Part shown: piece after piece, positions 25,449-33,708 of the stretch
How positions within the stretch are numbered: position 1 is the stretch's first letter
Layout: each line of letters starts with the position of its first letter
DNA from: Aeromicrobium sp. Leaf245
GTDB taxonomy: Bacteria > Actinomycetota > Actinomycetes > Propionibacteriales > Nocardioidaceae
Length of the DNA stretch: 64,000 bases
Reading direction: 5' to 3'
Assembly: GCF_942548115.1 (NCBI RefSeq)
Contig: NZ_OW824151.1
Location: forward strand, 372,001-436,000
Notes under the pieces: generated by a model
What the model was told of the DNA's origin: nothing
The model's input: only the letters and a program-made list of their open reading frames with translations
Databases searched by the model: none
Position numbers and translations under genes: made by a program

Positions 25449-26329
25449 GACTGGCTCAGCTCGGGCACGTCGACCTCGGTCGACAGCCACTGCGTCTGCA
25501 GCTTCTCGAGGGTGCCGTCGTCGGCGAGCGCGTCGACCGCGGCGCTCACGCACGGGGTCAGCGGCGAGTCCTTGTCGAGCAGCAGGCCGAACTCCTCGGA
25601 CTCACCCGTGCGCGGCTCGAACTGGCCGACGAGCGTCGCACCGTCGAGCTCGGCGGACACGAGGTAGAACGCGGTGGGGACGTCGGCGATGATCGCGTCG
25701 ACCTGGCCGTTCTGCAGCGCCTGCGCGGCCTTGGAGGTGTCGTCGTAGACGAGCGGGTCCGACGAGAGGCCGAGCTGCTCGGTGGCCTCGAGCGACGTGG
25801 TGCCGACCTGGGCACCGACCTTGGCGTCCTTCAGGTCCGCCAGCCTCGTGACGTCGGCGTACTCGGAGTCCTCGAGGGTGATCACGCCCTGCTGGGCCTT
25901 GTAGTACGGGCTGGAGAAGTCGACGACCTTCTCGCGCTCCTTCGTGATCGAGAACTGGTTGACGTCGAAGTCGAACGCCTTGTCGCCCGGCTTGACCGCC
26001 TCGTTGAAGCCCTGCGTGATCCACGTGATCTCGTCGGGCCCGAAGCCCAGCTTCTGGGCGACCGCGCGGGCGACGGCGCCCTCGTACCCCTTGCCGTTCG
26101 TCGGGTCGTCGTCGGTGAACCACGGCTCGTACGCGGGGGTGTCGGTGGCGATCGTCAGGGTTCCGGCCTCGTGCAGGTCGAGGTCGTCGCCCTGGCACTG
26201 GTCCAGCGAGACGGCGCCGGCGGAGTCGTCGGAGGAGTCCGACTCGTCGGCGGGGGCACAGGCGGTGGCGAGGGCGAGCGTGGCTGCAGCAGCGGCAGCA
26301 GCAACCATGGGGAGGGGGGTCAGGCGCAT
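25445..26329 (-). CDS. Polar amino-acid-binding lipoprotein of an ABC importer
   Basis: A 294-residue family 3 solute-binding protein. The signal peptide ends LALATAC (Cys24), so it is a lipoprotein; an acidic Asp/Ser linker follows. The domain begins GTLTIATDTPAYEPWF and contains the FDFDVNQFSITKEREKVVDFSSPYY motif characteristic of glutamate/glutamine-binding proteins. A C-terminal insertion between cysteines (CQG and PCVSA) may form a disulphide. TACGAT ends 7 nt before the ATG, with no ribosome site, so it is predicted leaderless. It heads the three-gene importer operon; the YCII gene lies 27 nt upstream on the same strand. Confidence 0.92.
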   Translation of the reverse strand: MRLTPLPMVAAAAAAATLALATACAPADESDSSDDSAGAVSLDQCQGDDLDLHEAGTLTIATDTPAYEPWFTDDDPTNGKGYEGAVARAVAQKLGFGPDEITWITQGFNEAVKPGDKAFDFDVNQFSITKEREKVVDFSSPYYKAQQGVITLEDSEYADVTRLADLKDAKVGAQVGTTSLEATEQLGLSSDPLVYDDTSKAAQALQNGQVDAIIADVPTAFYLVSAELDGATLVGQFEPRTGESEEFGLLLDKDSPLTPCVSAAVDALADDGTLEKLQTQWLSTEVDVPELSQS

Positions 26330-26356
26330 GGGCGAAATCGTACGGCGCGCCCGTCG

Positions 26357-26641
26357 TCAGGCCGTGAAGTGCCCGGCCAGTGAGCCGAGGATCGGCTTCC
26401 AGTCGCGCACCACGTGCTCACCGACGAATCCCGCAGCCACGAAGGGGTCGGCGGCCACGAGGGCCTCGACCTGCTCGCGCGAGTCGGCGCGGAACACCAG
26501 CACCGCCTCGCGACTGTCGGACGCCGGGCCGCTGATCAGCAGCTCGGGCAGGTTCGCGAGGTAGTCGCGGTGCTCGGTGCGCAGCGTCGCGAGCTGCTCC
26601 TCGGGCGCTCCGTAGGTGTAGGTCACGGCGAAGATCGACAT
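26357..26641 (-). CDS. YCII-related domain protein
   Basis: A 94-residue cytoplasmic protein of the YciI family, a ferredoxin-like fold of unknown or varied activity. It shows the usual pattern: N-terminal FAVTYTYG strand, RTEHRDYLANL helix, SGPASDSREAVLVF strand and the conserved SREQVEALVAADPFVAAG helix with its Asp-Pro. ATG at 26641 has TAGAGT ending 7 nt upstream (leaderless pattern). It sits directly upstream of the amino-acid importer and divergently from a PadR regulator whose palindrome is 30 bp away. A link with either is not shown. Confidence 0.85.
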   Translation of the reverse strand: MSIFAVTYTYGAPEEQLATLRTEHRDYLANLPELLISGPASDSREAVLVFRADSREQVEALVAADPFVAAGFVGEHVVRDWKPILGSLAGHFTA

Positions 26642-26664
26642 GCACGTCACTCTAGGCGTCACTG

Positions 26665-26694
26665 TTGCTGTGCAACTGGTTGCATATGTACTCT
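26665..26694 (+). promoter_or_regulatory. Leaderless promoter of the PadR gene with an embedded palindrome
   Basis: A -35 TTGCTG (26665-26670), an 18-nt spacer, and a -10 TACTCT (26689-26694) ending 6 nt before the ATG. A perfect 14-bp palindrome, TGCAACTGGTTGCA (26671-26684), fills most of the spacer. A repressor bound there would exclude RNA polymerase, so the PadR protein most likely represses its own gene. Confidence 0.7.
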
Positions 26695-26700
26695 CGGACC

Positions 26701-27246
26701 ATGGCGCTCGAGCACGCGATCCTCGTGTCCCTCGCGGAACGCTCCGCCACGGGCTACGAGCTGGCGCGCCGCTTCGACGCCTCGATCGGCAACTTCTGGA
26801 AGGCCAGCCACCAGCAGATCTACAAGGTGCTGGGCCGCATGGACGCCGACGACCTCGTGACGTCGCAGGTCGTGGCCCAGGACGGACGGCCCGACAAGAA
26901 GGTCTACGCCATCACCGACGCCGGCCGTGCGGAGCTGGTCCGGTTCACCACCGAGCCGTCGACCATGGAGCCGCTGCGGTCGGCCTTCGCGGTCAAGCTG
27001 CGTGCCCTCGAGCACGGCGACCGCGACGCGATCCTGGCCGACGTGCACCGCAAGCGTGCCGAGCACGCCGAGAAGCTCGGCTACTACGAGGCCAGCGCCG
27101 AGCGCTTCTACCCCGACCCCGACGCCCTCGACGTCGCCGACGTCGGCCCGTGGCTCGTGCTGCGCGGCGGGATCCTCGGCGAGCAGACCGCGATCAGCTG
27201 GTGCGACGAGATCCTCGCCCGGCTCGAAGGGCCCGCACCCCGATGA
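26701..27246 (+). CDS. PadR-family transcriptional regulator
   Basis: A 181-residue PadR regulator. The winged helix domain (about 1-85) has ATGYELARRFDASIGNFWKASHQQIYKVL, with the conserved Tyr-x-Leu start and the IYKVLGRM recognition helix, followed by the wing GRPDKKVYAITDAGRAEL. The C-terminal domain (about 95-180) is the long helical PadR C-terminal module of the Vir/AphA type. The frame is open 12 codons upstream, but ATG at 26701 sits exactly 6 nt after the -10 hexamer. Autorepression through the palindrome at 26671 is likely. Its end overlaps the convergent small membrane gene by 53 nt. Confidence 0.9.
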   Translation: MALEHAILVSLAERSATGYELARRFDASIGNFWKASHQQIYKVLGRMDADDLVTSQVVAQDGRPDKKVYAITDAGRAELVRFTTEPSTMEPLRSAFAVKLRALEHGDRDAILADVHRKRAEHAEKLGYYEASAERFYPDPDALDVADVGPWLVLRGGILGEQTAISWCDEILARLEGPAPR

Positions 27247-27445
27247 CGAGCACGCAGAGTCCGAGGGTCACGGCCGTGCCGATGAGCACCGCGTGCACCC
27301 AGAAGAACGCGGTGGGCGCACTGCTCCAGGCCTCGCCGGCCCACGCGCGCTCGTCGTCGACGATCGCCTTCGCGAACCGCGGCCAGATGACCACGTTGAA
27401 GACGCCTGCCACCACGAGCACCCACGCCGAGACTCTCGAGATCAC
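27194..27445 (-). CDS. SCO4848-family small membrane protein
   Basis: An 83-residue membrane protein matching the actinobacterial SCO4848 family. It has two helices joined by a short polar loop with the family block VVIWPRFAKAIV, then SSAPTAFFWVHAVL. GTG at 27445 gives the usual length of about 70-85 residues; an open frame continues upstream but runs into the adjacent gene on the other strand. The C-terminus is basic (RGSRRTS) and should be cytoplasmic. Function is unknown to me. Its 3' end overlaps the PadR gene by 53 nt on the opposite strand, and its start lies 10 bp from the divergent reductase gene. Confidence 0.85.
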   Translation of the reverse strand: MISRVSAWVLVVAGVFNVVIWPRFAKAIVDDERAWAGEAWSSAPTAFFWVHAVLIGTAVTLGLCVLVIGVRALRAGRGSRRTS

Positions 27446-27454
27446 AGGACCAGT

Positions 27455-29587
27455 ATGAGCACCCCGACCCAGCCCCCGTCGTCGCAGCCCAGCCCGTTCA
27501 CCCAGCCCGACCACCAGGACTACCCGCACCTGCTGAGCCCGCTCGACCTGGGCCACACGACGCTGCGCAACCGCGTGATCATGGGCTCGATCCACAGCAA
27601 GCTCGAGGACCGGCGCAAGGACCTGCCGAAGCTCGCCGCCTACTTCGCCGAGCGCGCGAAGGGTGGCGTGGCGCTGTCGGTCACGGGCGGCTTCTCGCCC
27701 AACCGCACGGGCTGGCTGCTGCCGTTCGGCGGCACCATGAACAACGGCTCGTTCGCCGACGCCCACCGCGTGGTCACCGACGCCGTGCACGAGCACGACG
27801 GCAAGATCGCGATGCAGATCCTGCACGCCGGTCGTTACGGCTACCACCCGCTGGTCAAGAGCGCGTCGCGTCGCAAGTCGCCCATCAGCCCCTTCCGGCC
27901 GCGTGCGTTCTCAGCCAAGGAGATCGACCGCACCGCCACCGACTTCGCCAAGGCGGCGGCGCTGGCCCAGCGCGGTGGGTACGACGGCGTCGAGATCATG
28001 GGCTCCGAGGGCTACCTGATCAACCAGATGATCACCGCCCGCACGAACACCCGCGACGACGCGTGGGGCGGCACGGCCGAGAAGCGCATGCGGTTCCCCG
28101 TCGAGATCGTGCGGCGCACCCGCGAGCTGGTCGGCGACGACTTCATCATCATGTACCGCCAGAGCCTGCTGGACCTCGTCGACGACGCCCAGTCGTGGGA
28201 CGAGACGGTCGAGCTGGCGCTCAAGGTCCAGGAGGCCGGCGTCTCGATCATCAACACCGGCATCGGCTGGCACGAGGCCCGCGTGCCCACCATCGTCACG
28301 TCGGTGCCGCGCGCGGCCTTCGCGCCGCTCACCGGGCGGCTGCGCGAGGCCCTGGCCGAGAACGGCGCCGCCGTGCCGGTCGTCGCCTCGAACCGCATCA
28401 ACACCCCCGAGGTCGCCGAGCAGGTGCTCGCGTCCGGCCAGGCCGACCTGGTCTCCATGGCCCGTCCGCTGCTCGCCGACCCCGACTTCGTGGCGAAGGC
28501 CGCCGAGCGCCGCAGCGACGAGATCATCACCTGCATCGCCTGCAACCAGGCCTGCCTGGACCACACGTTCAAGAACCAGCGCGCCACCTGCATGCTCAAC
28601 CCGCGGGCCGGGCACGAGACCGAGCTGGTGCTGCTGCCCACGCGCGCGGCCAAGCGCGTGGCCGTCGTCGGTGCGGGTCCGGCCGGGCTCGCCGCCGCCG
28701 TCGAGCTGGCGGGTCGCGGCCACGCCGTGGAGCTGTTCGAGTCCGACGCGACGATCGGCGGGCAGTTCAAGCTCGCCGCGCGCATCCCCGGCAAGGAGGA
28801 GTTCGTCGAGACCCTCCGCTACTACACGCGCATGCTCGAGGTCCGCGGCGTGACCGTGCACCTCGGGCGTCGGGCCGACCTGGACGACCTGACCGGCGGG
28901 GGTTCCGGGCCACGGGCGGAGGAGGGCAGAGCGTTCGACGAGGTCGTCCTCGCCACGGGCGTCGAGCCTCGGATACCCACGATCCCGGGGATCGAGCACC
29001 CGAGCGTCCTGCGCTACGACGAGGTCGTGAACGGTGCACCCGTCGGCGACACGGTGGCCGTGCTCGGCGCCGGCGGCATCGGCTTCGACGTGTCGGAGTT
29101 CCTGCTGCACGACGTGCACGAGTCGCTCGAGCACTGGATGCAGCGCTGGGGCGTGACCGACCCCGCCCTGGAGCGCGGCGGACTCACGACCAAGGTGCAG
29201 GCGCCGCCGCGCCGGCAGGTGTTCCTGCTGCAGCGCAAGCACTCCGCGCACGGCAAGGGCCTGGCCAAGACCACCGGCTGGGTGCACCGCCAGACCCTGA
29301 AGGACTCCGGGGTCGAGTTCGTGGGTGGCGTCACCTACGACCGCATCGACGACGACGGCCTGCACGTGACCGTCCGTCGTGACGAGAAGGACGAGACCGG
29401 GGAGGCGCTCTTGCTCCGGGTGGACACCATCGTGGTGTGCACCGGTCAGGAGTCCGTGCGCGACCTCGTCGAGCCGCTCGAGGCCGCCGGCGTGACCACG
29501 CACGTGATCGGCGGCGCCGACGTCGCCGCCGAGCTGGACGCCAAGCGCGCCATCAAGCAGGCGACCGAGCTCGCTGCGCGCATCTGA
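27455..29587 (+). CDS. NADPH-dependent 2,4-dienoyl-CoA reductase-like flavoprotein (FadH family)
   Basis: A 710-residue iron-sulfur flavoenzyme. The N-terminal old-yellow-enzyme barrel (about 20-350) binds FMN. The cysteine cluster CIACNQACLDH near residue 360, with a fourth Cys 12 residues later, should hold a [4Fe-4S] centre. The C-terminal part begins VAVVGAGPAGLAAAVELAG near 402 for FAD and has GAGGIGFDVSEFL near 540 for NADPH. The order and length match E. coli FadH (672), which reduces 2,4-dienoyl-CoA during breakdown of unsaturated fatty acids, fitting the beta-oxidation genes in this window. Related trimethylamine-dehydrogenase-like enzymes share the layout, so the substrate is inferred. 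Confidence 0.88.
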   Translation: MSTPTQPPSSQPSPFTQPDHQDYPHLLSPLDLGHTTLRNRVIMGSIHSKLEDRRKDLPKLAAYFAERAKGGVALSVTGGFSPNRTGWLLPFGGTMNNGSFADAHRVVTDAVHEHDGKIAMQILHAGRYGYHPLVKSASRRKSPISPFRPRAFSAKEIDRTATDFAKAAALAQRGGYDGVEIMGSEGYLINQMITARTNTRDDAWGGTAEKRMRFPVEIVRRTRELVGDDFIIMYRQSLLDLVDDAQSWDETVELALKVQEAGVSIINTGIGWHEARVPTIVTSVPRAAFAPLTGRLREALAENGAAVPVVASNRINTPEVAEQVLASGQADLVSMARPLLADPDFVAKAAERRSDEIITCIACNQACLDHTFKNQRATCMLNPRAGHETELVLLPTRAAKRVAVVGAGPAGLAAAVELAGRGHAVELFESDATIGGQFKLAARIPGKEEFVETLRYYTRMLEVRGVTVHLGRRADLDDLTGGGSGPRAEEGRAFDEVVLATGVEPRIPTIPGIEHPSVLRYDEVVNGAPVGDTVAVLGAGGIGFDVSEFLLHDVHESLEHWMQRWGVTDPALERGGLTTKVQAPPRRQVFLLQRKHSAHGKGLAKTTGWVHRQTLKDSGVEFVGGVTYDRIDDDGLHVTVRRDEKDETGEALLLRVDTIVVCTGQESVRDLVEPLEAAGVTTHVIGGADVAAELDAKRAIKQATELAARI

Positions 29588-29614
29588 ACCATCCACATCG
29601 AGGGAGAACACATC

Positions 29615-30643
29615 ATGGAGACCACCCAGATCCGCCTCGCGGCCTACCCCGTCGGCGAGCCGAAGGACAGCGACTTCGAGACCGTCACGGTCGACCTGCC
29701 CGAGCTGCAGGAGGGCCAGGTGCTGCTGCGCTCGGTGTACCTGTCGCTCGACCCGTACATGCGCGGCCGGATGAGCCAGGCGAAGTCGTACGCCGCCTCG
29801 CTCGCGCTCGGCGACGTCGTGCTCGGCGGGACCGTGTGCGAGGTCGTGGAGTCCCGCGCGGAGAACCGGAAGGTCGGCGACCTGGTGCTCGCGTTCATCG
29901 GCTGGCAGACGCACGCCGTCGTCGACGCGCGTCAGATGAAGGGCCTGGACCCGTCGGTCGCGCCCATCTCGACGGCGCTGGGCGTGCTGGGCATGCCGGG
30001 CTTCACGGCCTACGCGGGTCTGCTCGAGATCGGCAAGCCGGCCGAGGGCGAGACCGTGGTGGTGGCCGCGGCCGCCGGCCCGGTCGGCTCGGCCGTCGGC
30101 CAGATCGCCCGACTCAAGGGCGCCCGGTCCGTCGGCATCGCCGGCGGCGAGGAGAAGGTGCGGCTGCTGCGTGAGCACTTCGGCTTCGACGTCGCGCTCG
30201 ACCACCGCTCGCCGACGTTCGCCGACGACCTCGAGGCCGCCACGCCCGACGGGGTGGACGTGTACTTCGAGAACGTCGCCGGGCCGGTCGGCGAGGCGGT
30301 GCTGCGCCGCACCAACACCTACGCGCGCGTGCCGGTGTGCGGGCTCGTGGCCAACTACAACGCCACGTCGGCCCCGGAGTCGTCGCTGAGCTTCCCCGGG
30401 TTCATGAACCTCGTGCTGTCGCGCAGCCTCACTGTCCGCGGCTTCATCCAGGACGAGTTCACGCAGAGCCACGGCGCCGACTTCGCCCGCGAGATGGGCC
30501 AGTGGGTCTCCGAGGGCAAGGTGGCCTACCTCGAGGACGTCGTGGACGGACTCGACAACGCGGTCGACGCCTTCCGTGGTCTGCTCACCGGCCGCAACGT
30601 CGGCAAGCTGCTGGTCAAGGTCGGGGAGGACCCGACCCTCTGA
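29615..30643 (+). CDS. NADP-dependent medium-chain reductase (PTGR/CurA-like)
   Basis: A 342-residue zinc-free medium-chain dehydrogenase/reductase of the leukotriene B4 dehydrogenase/prostaglandin reductase group. Signatures are YLSLDPYMRGRM near residue 43, the NADP motif AAAAGPVGSAVGQIARLKG near 150, and DVYFENVAGPVGEAVL near 210. Such enzymes reduce the double bond of alpha,beta-unsaturated ketones or aldehydes, or 2-enoyl derivatives. GAGGGAGAACACATC lies just before the ATG as ribosome site. It follows the dienoyl-CoA reductase by 27 nt in the same direction, so the two probably form an operon for unsaturated substrates. Confidence 0.9.
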   Translation: METTQIRLAAYPVGEPKDSDFETVTVDLPELQEGQVLLRSVYLSLDPYMRGRMSQAKSYAASLALGDVVLGGTVCEVVESRAENRKVGDLVLAFIGWQTHAVVDARQMKGLDPSVAPISTALGVLGMPGFTAYAGLLEIGKPAEGETVVVAAAAGPVGSAVGQIARLKGARSVGIAGGEEKVRLLREHFGFDVALDHRSPTFADDLEAATPDGVDVYFENVAGPVGEAVLRRTNTYARVPVCGLVANYNATSAPESSLSFPGFMNLVLSRSLTVRGFIQDEFTQSHGADFAREMGQWVSEGKVAYLEDVVDGLDNAVDAFRGLLTGRNVGKLLVKVGEDPTL

Positions 30644-30646
30644 CCC

Positions 30647-31591
30647 TCAGGCCGCGTCGTCGAGGCGGGCGGCGCGGCTTCCCCGGGGAACCGCCACGCG
30701 CACCGCGTTGCGCTCCACGGTGAACTCCGCCGGCGTGGTCGCGAGCAGCTCGCCGTCGAGGTTGATCGGCATCGGATCGTCGGTGACCACCCGCACGCGG
30801 CGGGTCGTCAGGTGGTGCACGCGCTCGTGCTCGACGAACCGGCCACTCCTCAGCAGCCGCGCGATCGAGACGTGGTCGGCGAGACGCCCCCTCTCGATCG
30901 CGTACACATCGAGCAGGTGGTCGTCGAGCGAGGCGTTCGGCGCCACCGTGTTCCCGCCGCCGTAGTGCCGGCCGTTGCCGACGGCGACCTGCAGCAGGTC
31001 GTCGAGCTCGAGCGACTCGTGGCCGTCGAGCTCGAGCCGGGCCGAGAATCCCCGGTGCCCACGGAACGCCGCGAGGGTCGCGACCGGGTAGGCCGCCGGC
31101 CCGAGCCGACGCTTGAGACCCGGCGTGAGCCGCTCGGTGACCGCGACCGAGAGCCCCAGGGACGCGACGTTGACGAAGGCGTGGCCGTTCACGCGTCCCA
31201 GGTCGACGTCGACGACCTCGCCGGTGAGGACGGCGCGGACCGCCGCCTCGACGTCGACGGGGATCTCGAGCGTGCGGGCGAAGTCGTTGGCCGTGCCGAG
31301 CGGCAGCACCACGAGCACGGTGCTCGTGCCGGCGACCCGCGCCGCCGCGCACGAGACCGTGCCGTCGCCGCCGCCGACGACGAGCACGTCGGGGGCGTCG
31401 GCCATGACGCGGTCGAGGGTGGCGACGAGCTCGGCACCCGAGTGCACCGCATGGCTGCGCAAGGAGGCGGGGGGATGCTCCAGCACCAGACGCTCGGCAC
31501 GGTCGAGGGCGAGCGCGCCCTGCCGTGCGTTGGTGTTGACGACGAGGGCCACGGTGGATTCGGGTCGGTCGATCAGGGTACGGACGTCCAT
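30647..31591 (-). CDS. Diacylglycerol kinase catalytic-domain lipid kinase (YegS/DgkB family)
   Basis: A 314-residue lipid kinase. The nucleotide-binding loop VLVVGGGDGTVSCAAARV near residue 75 and PLGTANDFARTL near 105 are the DAGK_cat signature; the second, mostly beta domain follows. Members phosphorylate diacylglycerol or related lipids at the membrane; some mycobacterial homologues act on other lipids, so the acceptor is open. ATG at 31591 is chosen over GTG at 31597 because TAGCGT ends 7 nt before the ATG, as in other leaderless genes here. It is convergent with the reductase, with only 3 bp between them. Confidence 0.88.
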   Translation of the reverse strand: MDVRTLIDRPESTVALVVNTNARQGALALDRAERLVLEHPPASLRSHAVHSGAELVATLDRVMADAPDVLVVGGGDGTVSCAAARVAGTSTVLVVLPLGTANDFARTLEIPVDVEAAVRAVLTGEVVDVDLGRVNGHAFVNVASLGLSVAVTERLTPGLKRRLGPAAYPVATLAAFRGHRGFSARLELDGHESLELDDLLQVAVGNGRHYGGGNTVAPNASLDDHLLDVYAIERGRLADHVSIARLLRSGRFVEHERVHHLTTRRVRVVTDDPMPINLDGELLATTPAEFTVERNAVRVAVPRGSRAARLDDAA

Positions 31592-31740
31592 GACCACGAC
31601 GCTAGGAACGCCTGATGAGGAGTGCGTGAGGGGACGATGTGGACCCCCTCAGAATTCTCTCGAGGTGCGATCTCGTCAGGAATCCCTAGCGTTGATCGTC
31701 GGACGTGATCCGTCCGTACCCAACCGAAAGGACCCCCATC

Positions 31741-31998
31741 ATGGGCCTCATCTGGCTTCTCATCATCGGTCTCGTCGCCGGCCTCCTGGCCCGCGCCATC
31801 GTCCCCGGCAAGGACTCGATGGGCATCCTCGCCACCATCGTGCTCGGCGTCGTCGGCTCGTTCGTCGGTGGCCTCATCGGCGCGCTGTTCTCGTCCGACC
31901 GCAGTGTCACGGACCTCTCCACGAGCGGTCTCATCCTGTCGATCGTCGGCGCCATCGTCGCCCTGCTGATCTACCGCCAGGTGCGCGCTCGCGCCTGA
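31741..31998 (+). CDS. GlsB/YeaQ/YmgE-family stress-response membrane protein
   Basis: An 85-residue membrane protein (transglycosylase-associated protein family). It has three hydrophobic helices with a glycine-rich pattern: IIGLVAGLLARAIVPG, ILATIVLGVVGSFVGGLIG and LILSIVGAIVALLIY. Homologues are often induced by general stress, but their molecular role is unclear. GAAAGGA about 7 nt upstream is a good ribosome site, so unlike many neighbours it has a leader: the nearest divergent start is 149 bp away. A 20-bp hairpin terminates it shortly after the stop. Confidence 0.9.
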   Translation: MGLIWLLIIGLVAGLLARAIVPGKDSMGILATIVLGVVGSFVGGLIGALFSSDRSVTDLSTSGLILSIVGAIVALLIYRQVRARA

Positions 31999-32010
31999 GC
32001 GTCACCCGCA

Positions 32011-32054
32011 CACGACGACGCCCCCGCACCGTTCGGTGCGGGGGCGTCGTCGTG
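32011..32054. terminator. Bidirectional hairpin terminator
   Basis: A perfect 20-bp stem (32011-32030 with 32035-32054) with the tetraloop GTTC stands between two convergent small membrane-protein genes. It is the strongest intrinsic-type terminator in the window and serves both strands. Confidence 0.9.
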
Positions 32055-32064
32055 CTCGTCGGGC

Positions 32065-32220
32065 CTAGAACCAATGGTTCCGGCCGCCGACCGCGCGGCC
32101 CGTGGCGCCGAGGATCCAGAGGATCACACCGACGACCAGCAGGATGCCGCCGATCGTGTACAGGATCGAGATGTCCAGGACTGCGCCCAGGATCAGCAGG
32201 ATGACTCCGAGGATGATCAT
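32065..32220 (-). CDS. DUF6131 family small membrane protein
   Basis: A 51-residue protein of two membrane helices ending in a short basic tail, MIILGVILLILGAV at the start and LGATGRAVGGRNHWF at the end, which is the DUF6131 pattern common in actinobacteria. ATG at 32220 follows a GAGGGAGGGAACC ribosome site. It is monocistronic between a hairpin terminator and a divergent gene. Function is unknown; like its YeaQ neighbour it may be a stress-related envelope protein, but that rests on context only. Confidence 0.85.
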   Translation of the reverse strand: MIILGVILLILGAVLDISILYTIGGILLVVGVILWILGATGRAVGGRNHWF

Positions 32221-32334
32221 GCGGTTCCCTCCCTCTGCCCTGACGTATTTCGTCGTGGGGCGCCCTTCAACGTACGGGTTTCGCGGCGATCCGCATCTTG
32301 GCGCGATCAGGACGACCGTCGACATACTGGGTCC

Positions 32335-32859
32335 ATGACACGGATCCACCTGCTGCGAGCGGTCAACGTCGGCGGCGCGAAGCTGCCCATGGCCGAGCTG
32401 CGGGACCTCGCGTCCGGCCTCGGCGCGGCCGACGTGAGCACCTACATCGCGTCCGGCAACCTGCTCTGCACGCCCCCGGGCGACCCGGCCACCTTCGACC
32501 GCGCCCTCGAGCAGGCGGTGCAGGAGAGGTTCGGGTTCTTCCGCGAGGTCGTCTCCCGCGACGTCGACGAGCTTCGCGCGGCGCTGCAGGCCCACCCGTT
32601 CGAGGTGATGGAGGCGAAGTTCTCGCACGTCTACTTCCTCCTCGCCGAACCCGCTCCCGACGCGGTCCAGGCCTTCGAGAGCACGGACTGGGGTGGCGAC
32701 GAGGTGCGTGTGATCGGCCGCGACCTGCACATCCGCTACTCCGACGGCGTGGCCGGCACGAGGCTCACCCCGGCCCGCATCGCGAAGCTGCTCGGGCACC
32801 ACGGCACGGGCCGCAACCTGCTCACCGTCGCGAAGCTGGTCGAGCTCGCGGACGCCTAG
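32335..32859 (+). CDS. DUF1697 domain protein
   Basis: A 174-residue cytoplasmic protein of the DUF1697 family. It begins IHLLRAVNVGGAKLPMAELRDLASGLG and has VSTYIASGNLLCT and the C-terminal TRLTPARIAKLLG with NLLTVAKLVELA, all highly conserved in this family. No catalytic motif or known reaction can be assigned. ATG at 32335 has no ribosome site; a CATACT hexamer ends 6 nt upstream, a weaker version of the leaderless pattern. It is followed 9 nt later by the PhzF gene, which has its own leaderless promoter. Confidence 0.87.
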   Translation: MTRIHLLRAVNVGGAKLPMAELRDLASGLGAADVSTYIASGNLLCTPPGDPATFDRALEQAVQERFGFFREVVSRDVDELRAALQAHPFEVMEAKFSHVYFLLAEPAPDAVQAFESTDWGGDEVRVIGRDLHIRYSDGVAGTRLTPARIAKLLGHHGTGRNLLTVAKLVELADA

Positions 32860-32868
32860 GGTTCGAGC

Positions 32869-33708
32869 ATGCTCCCCTTCTCGCAGGTCGACGTCTTCAC
32901 CGACACCCTCGGGCTCGGCAACCCGGTCGCCGTCGTGCACGACGCCGACGGCCTCGACGAGGACGCGATGGCCGCGTTCGCCCGGTGGACCAACCTGAGC
33001 GAGACCACCTTCCTGCTGACCCCCACCGTCCCGGACGCCGACTACCGGCTGCGGATCTTCACCCCCGGCGGTGAGCTCCCGTTCGCCGGTCATCCCACGC
33101 TCGGCTCGGCCCGCGCCTGGCTCGAGGCCGGCGGGCAGCCGCGGTCAGGCGACCGGCTCGTGCAGGAGTGCGGCGTCGGTCTGGTGGCCGTGCGCCCGGA
33201 CGACGACCTGCTGGCCTTCGCTGCTCCGGAACGCATGCGCTCCGGTCCCGTCGATCCCGCCGAGGTCGAGGCCGTCACGTCGGCGCTCGGCCTGCACGCC
33301 CACGACGTGGTCGCGGCTCACTGGTGCGACAACGGCCCCGGCTGGATGGGACTGCTGCTCCGTGACGCGGCCACGGTTCTCGCCGTCGACGGCGACCGGG
33401 CCCACCTGCTCGGGGCGAGCGGCGCCCACGACAAGGTCGGTCTCGTCGGCCTGCACCCCGACGGCGACGTGGCGCTGGAGGTCCGTGCCTTCTTCCCCGG
33501 CGGGGTGGGCGAGGACCCGGTCACCGGGAGCCTCAACGCCGCGGTCGCCCAGTGGCTCGTCGCCGAGGGGACGCTGCCCGACCGCTACGTGGCCGCCCAG
33601 GGCACCGCACTCGGTCGACGCGGCCGCGTGCACGTGGAGCGCGACGGGGACACGACGTGGGTCGGCGGACGGACCGTCGTCGGGATCCGTGGGACCGTGG
33701 CGCTGTGA
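32869..33708 (+). CDS. PhzF-family isomerase
   Basis: A 279-residue PhzF/diaminopimelate-epimerase-fold protein. The catalytic glutamate lies in NLSETTFLL near residue 44. RIFTPGGELPFAGHPTLGSA near 65 and GVGEDPVTGSLNAAVAQWL near 210 are the other family signatures. In phenazine makers PhzF isomerises DHHA, but most PhzF-like proteins act elsewhere, and no other phenazine gene is present. TAGGGT ends 6 nt before the ATG: a leaderless promoter lying across the end of the DUF1697 gene. Its stop overlaps the next start (GTGA). Confidence 0.9.
   Translation: MLPFSQVDVFTDTLGLGNPVAVVHDADGLDEDAMAAFARWTNLSETTFLLTPTVPDADYRLRIFTPGGELPFAGHPTLGSARAWLEAGGQPRSGDRLVQECGVGLVAVRPDDDLLAFAAPERMRSGPVDPAEVEAVTSALGLHAHDVVAAHWCDNGPGWMGLLLRDAATVLAVDGDRAHLLGASGAHDKVGLVGLHPDGDVALEVRAFFPGGVGEDPVTGSLNAAVAQWLVAEGTLPDRYVAAQGTALGRRGRVHVERDGDTTWVGGRTVVGIRGTVAL

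Noticed and set aside
27911..30472. An 853-codon minus-strand frame opposite the dienoyl-CoA reductase-like and medium-chain reductase genes
   Set aside because: Its composition (Asp/Leu/Arg/His runs) is that of a shadow frame and no family motif is visible; the plus-strand proteins are well supported.
32869..33708. Phenazine biosynthesis
   Set aside because: PhzF alone does not indicate phenazine production, and no other phz gene occurs in the window.
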